From: JAHRVQ01 sp047616645 | GTDB taxonomy: Bacteria; Pseudomonadota; Gammaproteobacteria; Pseudomonadales; Azotimanducaceae | Assembly (NCBI GenBank): GCA_047616645.1 | Contig: JBLHIH010000014.1 | Coordinates: forward strand, 1 to 44,395 | DNA length: 44,395 nucleotides | Reading direction: 5' to 3' | In this document: in pieces, positions 37,369 to 44,395 of the stretch | Position numbering within the stretch: position 1 is the stretch's first letter | Layout of the letters: the number at the start of each line of letters is the position of its first letter | Made by a program: the position numbers and the translations under genes | Notes under the pieces: generated by a model | What the model was told of the DNA's origin: nothing | Seen by the model: only the letters and a program-made list of their open reading frames with translations | Database searches by the model: none

Positions 37369-37810
37369 TCAAGAAGAGATAGGCTCCGCAACAAATACAG
37401 GAATCTTGCGCGTGGTTTTAGCTTGATAATCGTTATAAGGAGGATAGGCCTTGGCGCTGTCGTCCCAAAGAGATTCTCTCTCATTTTCATCATTCACTTC
37501 TCTAACACACATATTGATAAGATCGGTTTTATTGCGTATTTCAACCATCTGATTAGCACGAAGATTATAGACCCAGCTTGGATTCTTAGGCTGCTCCCCC
37601 CATCGCTCCGATTAGCACATATGAATCATTTACCTTTACTCTCATGAGAGGAATCTTTCGAACGCCACCCGTCTTATTACCTGTGTGGGTCACGATAATG
37701 CAGGGCATTCCCGTATCAAGTAATGTGCTCCCTTGTGTTCCACCACTTCCCTCATAGAGTTCAACTTGTTTCCGAACCCAGTCCAACCTTGGAGGTATAT
37801 AATCAGACAT
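37369..37810 (-). pseudogene. deazaflavin-dependent nitroreductase-like (DDN family), frameshifted
   Basis: ATG 37810 has AGGA at good distance. The first part reads MSDYIPPRLDWVRKQVELYEG, then TGMPCIIVTHTGNKTGGVRKIPLMRV and IGAMGGAA. A +1 shift near 37592-37598 then leads to KNPSWVYNLRANQMVEI, a WDDSAKAYPPYNDYQ segment and KIPVFV, which is the normal DDN-family continuation. Removing one base gives exactly 147 codons. The family binds F420-type deazaflavin in actinobacteria; in proteobacteria the cofactor is unclear. It is probably non-functional as read. Confidence 0.82.
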
Positions 37811-37813
37811 CAC

Positions 37814-38013
37814 TTAATTCCTTTTGAGATTAGATAAATTTGATTCTAACAGGTCAATTTCAATATCTTTATACCATGCTTTAACTGTAAGGCCGGTATT
37901 ATCTGTATCAGACATCACCGCAATCCCTGTCGCCTTAGATGGATACTCACTAAATATTTTCTGATAATCATGCCAAGGATGTACTAACTCGTCCTGCCAA
38001 ACATTACCAAGCT
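37814..38013 (-). pseudogene. C-terminal fragment, DUF3047-like
   Basis: On the minus strand the frame reads LELGNVWQDELVHPWHDYQK, FSEYPSKATGIAVMSDTDNTG and KAWYKDIEID, then a TAA at 37814-37816. The TGIAVMSDTDNTG plus W/YYxDI end recalls DUF3047 proteins. It starts abruptly at the junction with the transposase fragment (about 38013), so the element has replaced its 5' part. It lies four bases upstream of the DDN-like gene. Confidence 0.5.
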
Positions 38014-38676
38014 CTAGTCCGTACCGGGTTTGACTTCTACATCTAAAACTAAGCGTAAGTTAGCCACCATATAATTATGATAAGTGTGTGATGGTCGACC
38101 CGGCTTATGAGGATTGTAGGCCACTACGGCACCTTCTTGGTGACCATAAAGTGGTTTCACCGTGACGTCAGAATCAAGAACCCAAGCTTGTGTGAGTAGC
38201 GGTTCATGGCGCCTTTGCAAATGTGTTTGCAACCAGCGAACGCCTTGGTCTTCATCCATCTTATGTAATGCTCGACGGGCAGAGTCATCACTGACCACTT
38301 TCGTCATGCCCAATAGTTGTGTGTTTATTTGATCGCCTAACAAACTGGCCATGTGAGCATGTCGGTTCTGACCTGACAAAATAGACAGCAAAAAAGAACC
38401 CAGCACATTCACTTTTTTGGGTGCATTGTTACTCTGATAATGCAGTGGTGCACTAGCCACTCAAGGCGCAAACAAACCACCCAACTTCAAAAATTGAATA
38501 AAGAAAGGCAACTGACCCATCGGGGTAACAGCGGCATCTGGATCCCATTCAATGTGCACTTTTCCATCGAAAGTATCGGTTGCCAAGGTCGTATCTACTG
38601 TGTCTTGCATAGGTAAATTGTCTTCACCCTTTGGGGGAGTCATAGCAATCTCCTTGTGATCGTGTCTTACCGGCAT
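38014..38676 (-). pseudogene. DDE transposase fragment (IS4/IS1380-like) with in-frame TGA
   Basis: The frame opens near 38676, runs through FFIQFLKLGGLFAP, hits TGA at 38461-38463 (a Trp is expected) and continues with PLHYQSNNAPKKVNVLGSFLL. It then gives LDSDVTVKPLYGHQEGAVVAYNP and GRPSHTYHNY and stops after LDVEVKPG, where foreign sequence begins. The last third of the transposase and both ends of the element are missing. Confidence 0.75.
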
Positions 38677-38740
38677 TATTTAGACTATTTGATCACTTTG
38701 ATACTATTTAGGGCGGGTTCTACTGCTTTTTCTAGGATAA

Positions 38741-38764
38741 AGCAGGATAGTGTATAATCCTGCT
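38741..38764. promoter_or_regulatory. perfect 8-bp inverted repeat over a possible -10
   Basis: AGCAGGAT (38741-38748) and ATCCTGCT (38757-38764) enclose eight bases, and a TATAAT at 38753-38758 overlaps the right arm. The site is 31 bases before the next ATG. It may be an operator overlapping a promoter; no good -35 is seen. A transposon end is another possibility. Confidence 0.35.
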
Positions 38765-38795
38765 AGATATTTTCTACTTACGAGTCAAAAAGCTT

Positions 38796-39488
38796 ATGCT
38801 GGTTAGACAAAAAGGAGAGCGTTTTTTCTTCATAGGGGGGCTCTTGTTGACTGCAATTGTCGTCGCTGGATTTTTACCACCTGCTTTTCTAAGGCCAAGT
38901 GGCGTACTTTCGGTGCCTTTGCTCTACCACGTGCATGGATTAGTTTTTTTATCATGGTTCCTCCTGTTTTCATGCCAAGCCAAGCTGATCCTGGGTCAAA
39001 ACAAAAGCCTGCACCGGCGCTTAGGCCAATCTAGTTTGTTAGTGGCGACGGCAATGATCGTTCTCGGCTACTTCATGATCCGGGCAGCGTTTAGCAATCC
39101 AGAATTTAGTATTGGAGGCAATGGAGCTGTTGCGTCAACGTTGTACCCTGTCACAGACATGGTGAATTTCAGTATTGCTTTTGCCCTAGGATACGTGAAT
39201 CGAACGAATGGCGTCGCGCATAAGCGGCTTATGCTACTGGCAGGGATATTGATTCTAGACCCTGCGATAGCGCGACTGGTTGAGACAATTGGCGCACCTT
39301 TCCCCTTGATTCCCATCATTGAACTTTGTTTGTTTGCGAGTTTAATAGGCTATGATTTTCTTAAACTGGGAAGGCCGCATTGGACAAGCCTGCTTGGCCT
39401 GGCCCTCTTCTTCTTGGCGATGGCCGCCAAGTTGATTTTGGCGCAACATCCACTCTGGGCAGATTTTGCCGTTTTTGCATTTGGTTAA
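38796..39488 (+). CDS. multi-pass membrane protein, function unknown
   Basis: This 230-residue protein has about seven hydrophobic segments. Conserved-looking polar residues lie near membranes: LLYHVHGLVFLSWFLLF (two His), SLHRRLGQ and VAHKRLMLL. Such His residues could bind metal or heme, but I cannot name the family. It lies 35 bases before the octaheme cytochrome gene and could be a membrane partner for it. Confidence 0.72.
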   Translation: MLVRQKGERFFFIGGLLLTAIVVAGFLPPAFLRPSGVLSVPLLYHVHGLVFLSWFLLFSCQAKLILGQNKSLHRRLGQSSLLVATAMIVLGYFMIRAAFSNPEFSIGGNGAVASTLYPVTDMVNFSIAFALGYVNRTNGVAHKRLMLLAGILILDPAIARLVETIGAPFPLIPIIELCLFASLIGYDFLKLGRPHWTSLLGLALFFLAMAAKLILAQHPLWADFAVFAFG

Positions 39489-39523
39489 ATGACAGTTAGC
39501 CGGTGTAATATCGCGATAGTTTC

Positions 39524-41878
39524 ATGCTAATGAAAATGAATAAATGCTTAAAATATTTCCTTGCGATAGTTTGCGCGGTCGCCTTATGCGCGATGTTTTT
39601 TGTTGAAATTTGGGATGCCGAAAATAATCTTGCGACCGAGGAAAAAGAGCAAGTCAAATTCACAATTACTGAAACGCAAGCAAGCAAAAATGGCGGCATT
39701 GCGCATGCAGAATATATTGGTAGCGATACCTGTGCTAACTGCCACCAGACACAATATGAAGATTGGCGTCATTCTCATCATGATCAGGCAATGCAACATG
39801 CCTCCAAAGAGACGATCAAGGGTGACTTCAGTAATGTAACCTTTACTGTCTTGGCACAAGATAGCGTGTTCTATAAGAAAGAAGGTAAGTTTTTTGTCAG
39901 AACCGCAGGTCCTGGAGGCGAGCCTTCTGATTATGAGATAGCCTATACCTTTGGGGCTTCACCCTTGCAGCAATACATTGTCAACTTTCCCGATGGCAAG
40001 TTACAAATGCTACCCATCGCCTGGGATACCTTGGAAAGTCGCTGGTTCCACTTGCAAGAATCCCAGAAGCCTCAACATAACGAATGGATCTATTGGACCA
40101 ATGGCGGCCAAAACTGGAACAGTATGTGTGCCGATTGTCATACCACTAATTTGAAAAAGGGTTATGACAAGGACCAACAAACGTATAGCACCACGTGGTC
40201 GGCAATTGACGTTGGCTGTGAAGCCTGCCATGGACCCGGTAGCAAGCATATTGTTGCGGTAAAAAACAAGAACTATCAAGCGGGTACCACCGACCCTGAA
40301 ATTGATATGGAAAAGGGTGAAAATTCTCAAGTATTGGTTGATAAATGTGGGCGCTGCCATTCTCGTCGACAGCAACTGACAAGTGTCTTTGCACACGACA
40401 GTGATAACTTGCTAGATCATTATTTGCCCGCTGTGCTTCAACCTGGCCTCTATCATAGTGATGGTCAGATTCGTGAAGAAGTATTTGTTTATGGCTCATT
40501 TATCCAAAGTAAAATGTATCACAACGATGTCAGCTGTATCGATTGCCACGAACCCCACAGTGTTCGGCTTAAAGCTTCCGGAAATGCACTGTGCATCAGC
40601 TGCCATATAAAAGATCAATATGACACACCCGGCCATCATCACCATCAAGCCAATGTAGGCGGAGAACTGTTAGACCTTGAACGCTCGGAAGGCAACCAAT
40701 GTGTTGATTGCCATATGCCTGGGCGCATATACATGGGCAATGACTTTAGAAGAGATCATAGCTTACGTGTTCCACGGCCTGACTTAAGTGTTAAATACAA
40801 TACACCCAATGCTTGTTCAAGCTGTCATCAAGAGGAGGGCGCGCAATGGGCGGCTAATAAGATAGAAAACTGGTTTGGTAAGCATCGAGCGCCTCACTTT
40901 TCTGAAACATTGGCTTTCTCAGAAGCGCAGCCAGAATCAGCCATTGAACCACTGTTAAACCTACTTGAAGACGAGACACAACCGGCTATCGCCAGGGCCA
41001 CTGCCGCTTATATTCTCTCCCCCTTAAACTATTTGTCAGGCGTGAGGGACGCGATGAATGAAGCATTGACTAACAAGGCGCCTCTGATTAGAAGCCAGGC
41101 AGCAGGTGCTTTTTTTGAATTGCCCCTTGAAGAGAAGCTTCAACCCTTGTCTGCATTGCTTCAAGATCCAGTGCGTGCAGTGAGAATTACAGCTGCGCGA
41201 GGTCTAGTTGAAGTTCGGCGCAGTCAAATTCCAAAAGCTTTGCGCATAGCTTTTGATCTTGCTAAAACTGAATATCATAATTCACTCGCTATAAATGCGG
41301 ATTTCGCATCAGGACGCGTACAAATAGCATTGGATTATCAAAAAAAGGGCCAGTTGGCGCTGGCAGAAAAAGCTTACCTCAGTGCCTTGGAGATAGACAA
41401 ACACTTCAATGTAGCCCGTATAAACCTAGCTCAACTTTACTATCTACAACAACGCCTAGTAGAAGCAGATAAACTCTATCGTACTATTATTGAGCAGGAA
41501 CCTGCTGCGACATCTGCTCACTATGCACTCGGATTATTGAAGGCGGAACAGGGTGAATATGAAGCGGCTGCCACTTTTCTTGAAGCTGCAGGCAACTCGG
41601 GTAATCATCCACGAGCCTGGTATAACCTTGCTGTGCTTCGTCACCAGCAGGGTAAAATCCAAATGGCTGAGCAAGCTTACTTAAAAGCTTTGGCGTTTAG
41701 CCCATTTAACCCAGACTTTCTTAATGGGCTATTAATTCTTTACATACAGCAGCAGCAATGGCAAAAAGCCAATTATTTGATTAAAAATCGCTTGGAAAAA
41801 AGGCCAGGTGATAATTTTTTACTGCGATTAAAAAGCACTGTAGAACGAGCGCAATATCAGGCTGCCTTATCTCCCTAA
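39524..41878 (+). CDS. octaheme c-type cytochrome with HEAT/TPR C-terminal half
   Basis: This is a 784-residue exported protein. An N-terminal signal anchor (YFLAIVCAVALCAMFFVEIW) is followed by eight CxxCH heme sites at residues 70, 202, 232, 275, 338, 357, 393 and 431, in the layout of cytochrome c554/NrfB-like multiheme proteins. Residues about 460-590 form HEAT-like helices (LLNLLEDETQPAIARATAAY), and 600-780 form several TPRs (LALAEKAYLSALEIDKHFNVA). A role in periplasmic electron transfer is inferred. The start could be ATG 39524 or 39530. Confidence 0.88.
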   Translation: MLMKMNKCLKYFLAIVCAVALCAMFFVEIWDAENNLATEEKEQVKFTITETQASKNGGIAHAEYIGSDTCANCHQTQYEDWRHSHHDQAMQHASKETIKGDFSNVTFTVLAQDSVFYKKEGKFFVRTAGPGGEPSDYEIAYTFGASPLQQYIVNFPDGKLQMLPIAWDTLESRWFHLQESQKPQHNEWIYWTNGGQNWNSMCADCHTTNLKKGYDKDQQTYSTTWSAIDVGCEACHGPGSKHIVAVKNKNYQAGTTDPEIDMEKGENSQVLVDKCGRCHSRRQQLTSVFAHDSDNLLDHYLPAVLQPGLYHSDGQIREEVFVYGSFIQSKMYHNDVSCIDCHEPHSVRLKASGNALCISCHIKDQYDTPGHHHHQANVGGELLDLERSEGNQCVDCHMPGRIYMGNDFRRDHSLRVPRPDLSVKYNTPNACSSCHQEEGAQWAANKIENWFGKHRAPHFSETLAFSEAQPESAIEPLLNLLEDETQPAIARATAAYILSPLNYLSGVRDAMNEALTNKAPLIRSQAAGAFFELPLEEKLQPLSALLQDPVRAVRITAARGLVEVRRSQIPKALRIAFDLAKTEYHNSLAINADFASGRVQIALDYQKKGQLALAEKAYLSALEIDKHFNVARINLAQLYYLQQRLVEADKLYRTIIEQEPAATSAHYALGLLKAEQGEYEAAATFLEAAGNSGNHPRAWYNLAVLRHQQGKIQMAEQAYLKALAFSPFNPDFLNGLLILYIQQQQWQKANYLIKNRLEKRPGDNFLLRLKSTVERAQYQAALSP

Positions 41879-41928
41879 GACTCAATATCGCTTATACCTG
41901 ATTGATGCGGCATGTTAGCGTGAGTCTT
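41877..41928. terminator. long-loop inverted repeat between convergent genes
   Basis: AAGACTCA (41877-41884) and TGAGTCTT (41921-41928) are exact inverse copies with a 36-base loop. They lie between the convergent cytochrome and serine hydrolase genes, so a bidirectional terminator is possible but weak, because there is no long T-run. Confidence 0.3.
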
Positions 41929-41936
41929 TAACCTTA

Positions 41937-43089
41937 TTAATCCATCGATCGTGCAATGGCTCGAAGAAACGCTATGTTTTCCATCTCTTGATTTTCCGAC
42001 TCATTGTTTGTTGTGCCGTAGGTACGATTTGCTGACAATTTTACAATCGTCACATCCCGTGATGGGTCAACATAAATAAATTGGTTATAGACACCAATCG
42101 CGGAAAACTCGCCGTCATCTCCTGCCGGCACCCACCATTGATAACCATAACCGAGAGGTAATACATGGCCACCGACGACAACGTTTCCGGCTTCAAGACG
42201 TTCGGCGCCCGGTTTGATAGATGCGGCAACCCAATCTTCAGATACAATTTGTATCCCTGACCAATTTCCCTTTTGTCGGTACAACTCCCCCATCTTTGAA
42301 GAATCACGAGCAGTTAAATTTAGCCCGCCAAGCGCCATTTCCATTCCTGTCTTATCTACCAGCAACTGACCGCCTGATTCCATGCTTAAGGGCTCACATA
42401 TTTTATTTTGCATATAGCTTGTAATCGACTGCCCAGTAACCGCGACCAGTAATAGTCCCAGCGCCTGTGTGTCGGCAGAATTGTACTGACAAATCGTACC
42501 AGGTTTTGTTTCGTTTTGAATGTTGGCAGACAAACTGCTCCAGAGTCGATTCACCTGACATCACTGCTGCAAGCTTTAATACATCAGAGTCGTCATCACT
42601 ATAATCTTCACTCCATCGAGCGCCAGATGACATTTGCAGAACATGCTTGATACTTACGCCATCATAAGCTGAACCTTCTAATGACTTGATATACCGTGTA
42701 ATCGGCGCTTCAATTGATTCGATAAGACCCTCTTCAATGGCAATACCTACAAGTGTCGCAATGAAGCTTTTCGCGACTGACCATGAAATCCAATTTACGT
42801 CTCGACCGCCAGTCAACCAATACTGCTCAAATGTTACCTTTCCGTCTTTAAGCACCAACAATGCACTTGTGTCTGTATTTTTGATAAAAGCCGTTGAGGA
42901 TTTTTGTTCTTCCTCGAATTGATAATGAGTGGGTAGAGAAATTTTCGCGCCTTCTGCAAATTGAAAAGGGCTGCTGGAAGGGCTTAACACGTTAGTGGGG
43001 AATACAGACGCCATAGATGAAAATACATCATGCTGCGGTTCGCCCCTATACAAATTCAAACTTCTACTCTTAATGGGTGGTGTGCTCAT
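41937..43089 (-). pseudogene. class C beta-lactamase-like serine hydrolase, frameshifted
   Basis: The reconstructed 383-residue protein has the serine-hydrolase motifs SVAK (WSWSVAKSF; nucleophile Ser), YNS (TICQYNSADTQALG) and a C-terminal beta region with GYGYQWWV. The frame changes near 42528-42534, between TLEQF and SANIQNETKPG; removing one base gives exactly 384 codons. No signal peptide is apparent. Such proteins are usually esterases or peptidases rather than resistance enzymes. It converges with the cytochrome gene. The lesion may be real or an assembly error. Confidence 0.82.
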
Positions 43090-43150
43090 CTTATAGCCTC
43101 TAGGTGTTCATCCCTTACATTTAGCGGAAATTCACATCCTTCTGAATCTG

Positions 43151-43573
43151 TTATGACCCCATCTTAGGCATTTCAATTAGCCCGAGTTGTAGAAAAAAAG
43201 AGAAGTAATCCGATAGTCCAGATTGCGTTATAATTTTTCCATCTTCTACTTTGCAAATGGTGACATCATTAAATTCGAATGTTTTTCCCGTCGGGGGTAT
43301 TTCTTCGAATGATCCTGACTGGGTTCCTCTAATGGTAAGGCGTACGATTATTTTATCCCCAGCATCAATTAATTCATTTATCTCTTCTCGATAGTCTGGA
43401 AAGGCGCCACGGAGCTTTACAACAAGTGCTTCTATACCCGCTAGGCCAAGGCCCCAATCTGTATATTTATAGTCGGCTTTGAATCCCTCCCCATAAAATT
43501 CACTTATCCTCGATACATCGCCTTCGCTCCAAATAACCTGGCAGGCGTCTCTCACGATTTGTGCATTTGTCAT
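43151..43573 (-). CDS. SnoaL-like/ester cyclase family protein
   Basis: This 140-residue protein has the NTF2-like cone fold pattern of SnoaL-type proteins: an N-terminal helix, FYGEGFKADYKY, LRGAFPDYREEINELIDAGDKIIVRLTIRGTQSG, IPPTGKTFEFNDVTICKVEDGKI and a Phe-rich end. An AGGA ribosome site precedes the ATG. It is cotranscribed with, and just upstream of, the serine hydrolase gene and diverges from the TetR gene, which may control it. Confidence 0.85.
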   Translation of the reverse strand: MTNAQIVRDACQVIWSEGDVSRISEFYGEGFKADYKYTDWGLGLAGIEALVVKLRGAFPDYREEINELIDAGDKIIVRLTIRGTQSGSFEEIPPTGKTFEFNDVTICKVEDGKIITQSGLSDYFSFFLQLGLIEMPKMGS

Positions 43574-43637
43574 AGAAATTTCCTGTTAAGTGATTGGCAC
43601 ATGCCAAGTATGAGTATCTTAATCGAGTCTATATTAG

Positions 43638-43661
43638 GTCGATCGTATTATATATGTCGAC
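43638..43661. promoter_or_regulatory. possible TetR operator in the divergent region
   Basis: GTCGA (43638-43642) and TCGAC (43657-43661) are inverted around an AT-rich spacer (tcgtattatatatg), within the 150 bases between the SnoaL-like and TetR genes. Divergent TetR genes often bind such sites. The repeat is short, so the call is tentative. Confidence 0.3.
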
Positions 43662-43723
43662 TGTACTATTATGTCCGCGTTTTCGTTATAGTAGATTTCA
43701 AGTGAAGGTCAGAGTAAGAAGAC

Positions 43724-44365
43724 GTGCCGAATAAAAATGTGGTAAAAAAAACAAACATTCGACGCCGATCGGACAAAGGAGAAAATACAGCACAGTTATT
43801 TTTGGCGGCAGCAGAGACAATACTGATTGACCAAGGTTATGCGAATCTGTCAATGCGTAAGGTGGCTAATCTCGCGGGTTTAACCCTGGGGAATTTACAA
43901 TATTATTTTCCGTCTAAAGAAGCGCTTGTTAATACATTGCTTGATAATTGCATTCAAGGATATTTGGATAGATTCGAGAGAATTCGCGCCCATGCAGGAA
44001 CCGATCCAGAAGAACAATTTAGGTCGCTAATTAAAGACATACTTCTTGATCTTAATACAAAGAAAACAACCGTCTTTTTTCCAGAGGTATGGTCATTAGC
44101 AAATCATGATAAAACGACCAGCAAGTCATTAGACAATATGTATCAAAAATATCGTCTGGTGCTCATAGAGGTCATCACCTTAATTAATCCCGCCCTTTCG
44201 AATGAACAAGTGAGAAGAGCAGCGCTTTTTTTCTCGGCCTCGATGGAAGGGCACACGATTTTTATCGGACATGACAAACCTTGGAAAAAGGAAACTATGG
44301 CAATTATTCAAATGGCGACTGAATCTTTTTTATGGTTGATCAAATCAAAGCATATTCCCATCTAA
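43724..44365 (+). CDS. TetR-family transcriptional regulator
   Basis: This 213-residue protein has an N-terminal TetR helix-turn-helix: LFLAAAETILIDQGYANLSMRKVANLAGLTLGNLQYYFPSKEALV, in order helix 1, helix 2 and recognition helix with the Y-x-F/Y-F turn. The C-terminal ligand domain is helical and unassigned. It starts at GTG 43724. It faces away from the SnoaL-like/serine hydrolase pair and is probably their regulator and its own. The window ends 30 bases after its stop. Confidence 0.92.
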   Translation: MPNKNVVKKTNIRRRSDKGENTAQLFLAAAETILIDQGYANLSMRKVANLAGLTLGNLQYYFPSKEALVNTLLDNCIQGYLDRFERIRAHAGTDPEEQFRSLIKDILLDLNTKKTTVFFPEVWSLANHDKTTSKSLDNMYQKYRLVLIEVITLINPALSNEQVRRAALFFSASMEGHTIFIGHDKPWKKETMAIIQMATESFLWLIKSKHIPI

Positions 44366-44395
44366 AATATCCTCGACCCTCAATTTATCGACCCT

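Noticed and set aside
37345..37647. 100-codon plus-strand frame
   Set aside because: It is antisense to the DDN-like gene, whose conserved motifs lie on the minus strand.
36411..44395. Second dusA attachment repeat (attR)
   Set aside because: No sequence resembling the 5' coding end of dusA was found by eye; the island probably extends beyond the window.

Overview
The window looks like a chromosome segment of a free-living, probably marine gammaproteobacterium of the Pseudomonas/Cellvibrio/Marinobacter type. The reasons are the gene order dnaX-ybaB-recR-rnd-ycgL-ycgN, a divergent pspF/pspABC locus with a sigma-54 promoter, HrpA, an HsbR/HsbA-like partner-switching pair, DusA and low-to-mid GC. 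No rRNA, tRNA or CRISPR array was seen.

Layout. 1-1420: the end of an unrecognised gene, then nitrile hydratase beta and alpha (cobalt-type motif). 1526-6198 (minus): a two-gene signalling operon, a CheB-CheR-PAS protein followed by a PAS hybrid histidine kinase. Both genes are broken by several nonsense and frameshift lesions, and a decayed IS1380-like transposase lies upstream. 6642-8199: a redoxin with an in-frame TGA exactly at the redox-active position (probable selenocysteine), followed by a rhodanese. 8207-12622: a broken membrane coiled-coil protein, an epoxide-hydrolase-like enzyme, a periplasmic chorismate mutase/cyclohexadienyl dehydratase fusion and an enoyl-CoA hydratase homologue. 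12630-16872: the Psp membrane-stress locus (pspF divergent from pspA, pspB, a long pspC, a GSG-repeat beta protein and a second PspB-like protein). 16858-22972: GNAT, glycerophosphodiesterase, then the dnaX-to-ycgN housekeeping block. dnaX carries a ten-A slippery tract that should yield a short gamma form. 23089-27593: a VWA membrane protein (frameshifted), a MoxR ATPase and a CoxE-like VWA protein. 27673-34080: hrpA, a PP2C phosphatase/STAS pair and a TerB-like protein.

From 34094 rightwards the window becomes accessory. dusA is followed on its 5' side by the N-terminal half of a tyrosine recombinase that is cut by an IS6-family element, the hallmark of a dusA-integrated island. Further right are a frameshifted deazaflavin-nitroreductase-like gene, a DUF3047-like fragment fused to a transposase remnant, an octaheme cytochrome with TPRs, a frameshifted serine hydrolase, a SnoaL-like protein and a TetR regulator.

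Two themes stand out. First, the window has many single-lesion genes; in most of them the protein resumes in another frame or straight after one stop codon. Second, two recoding signals look functional rather than degenerate: the UGA in the redoxin and the A10 tract in dnaX. All calls come from reading the sequence and from remembered family motifs; no database search was run.
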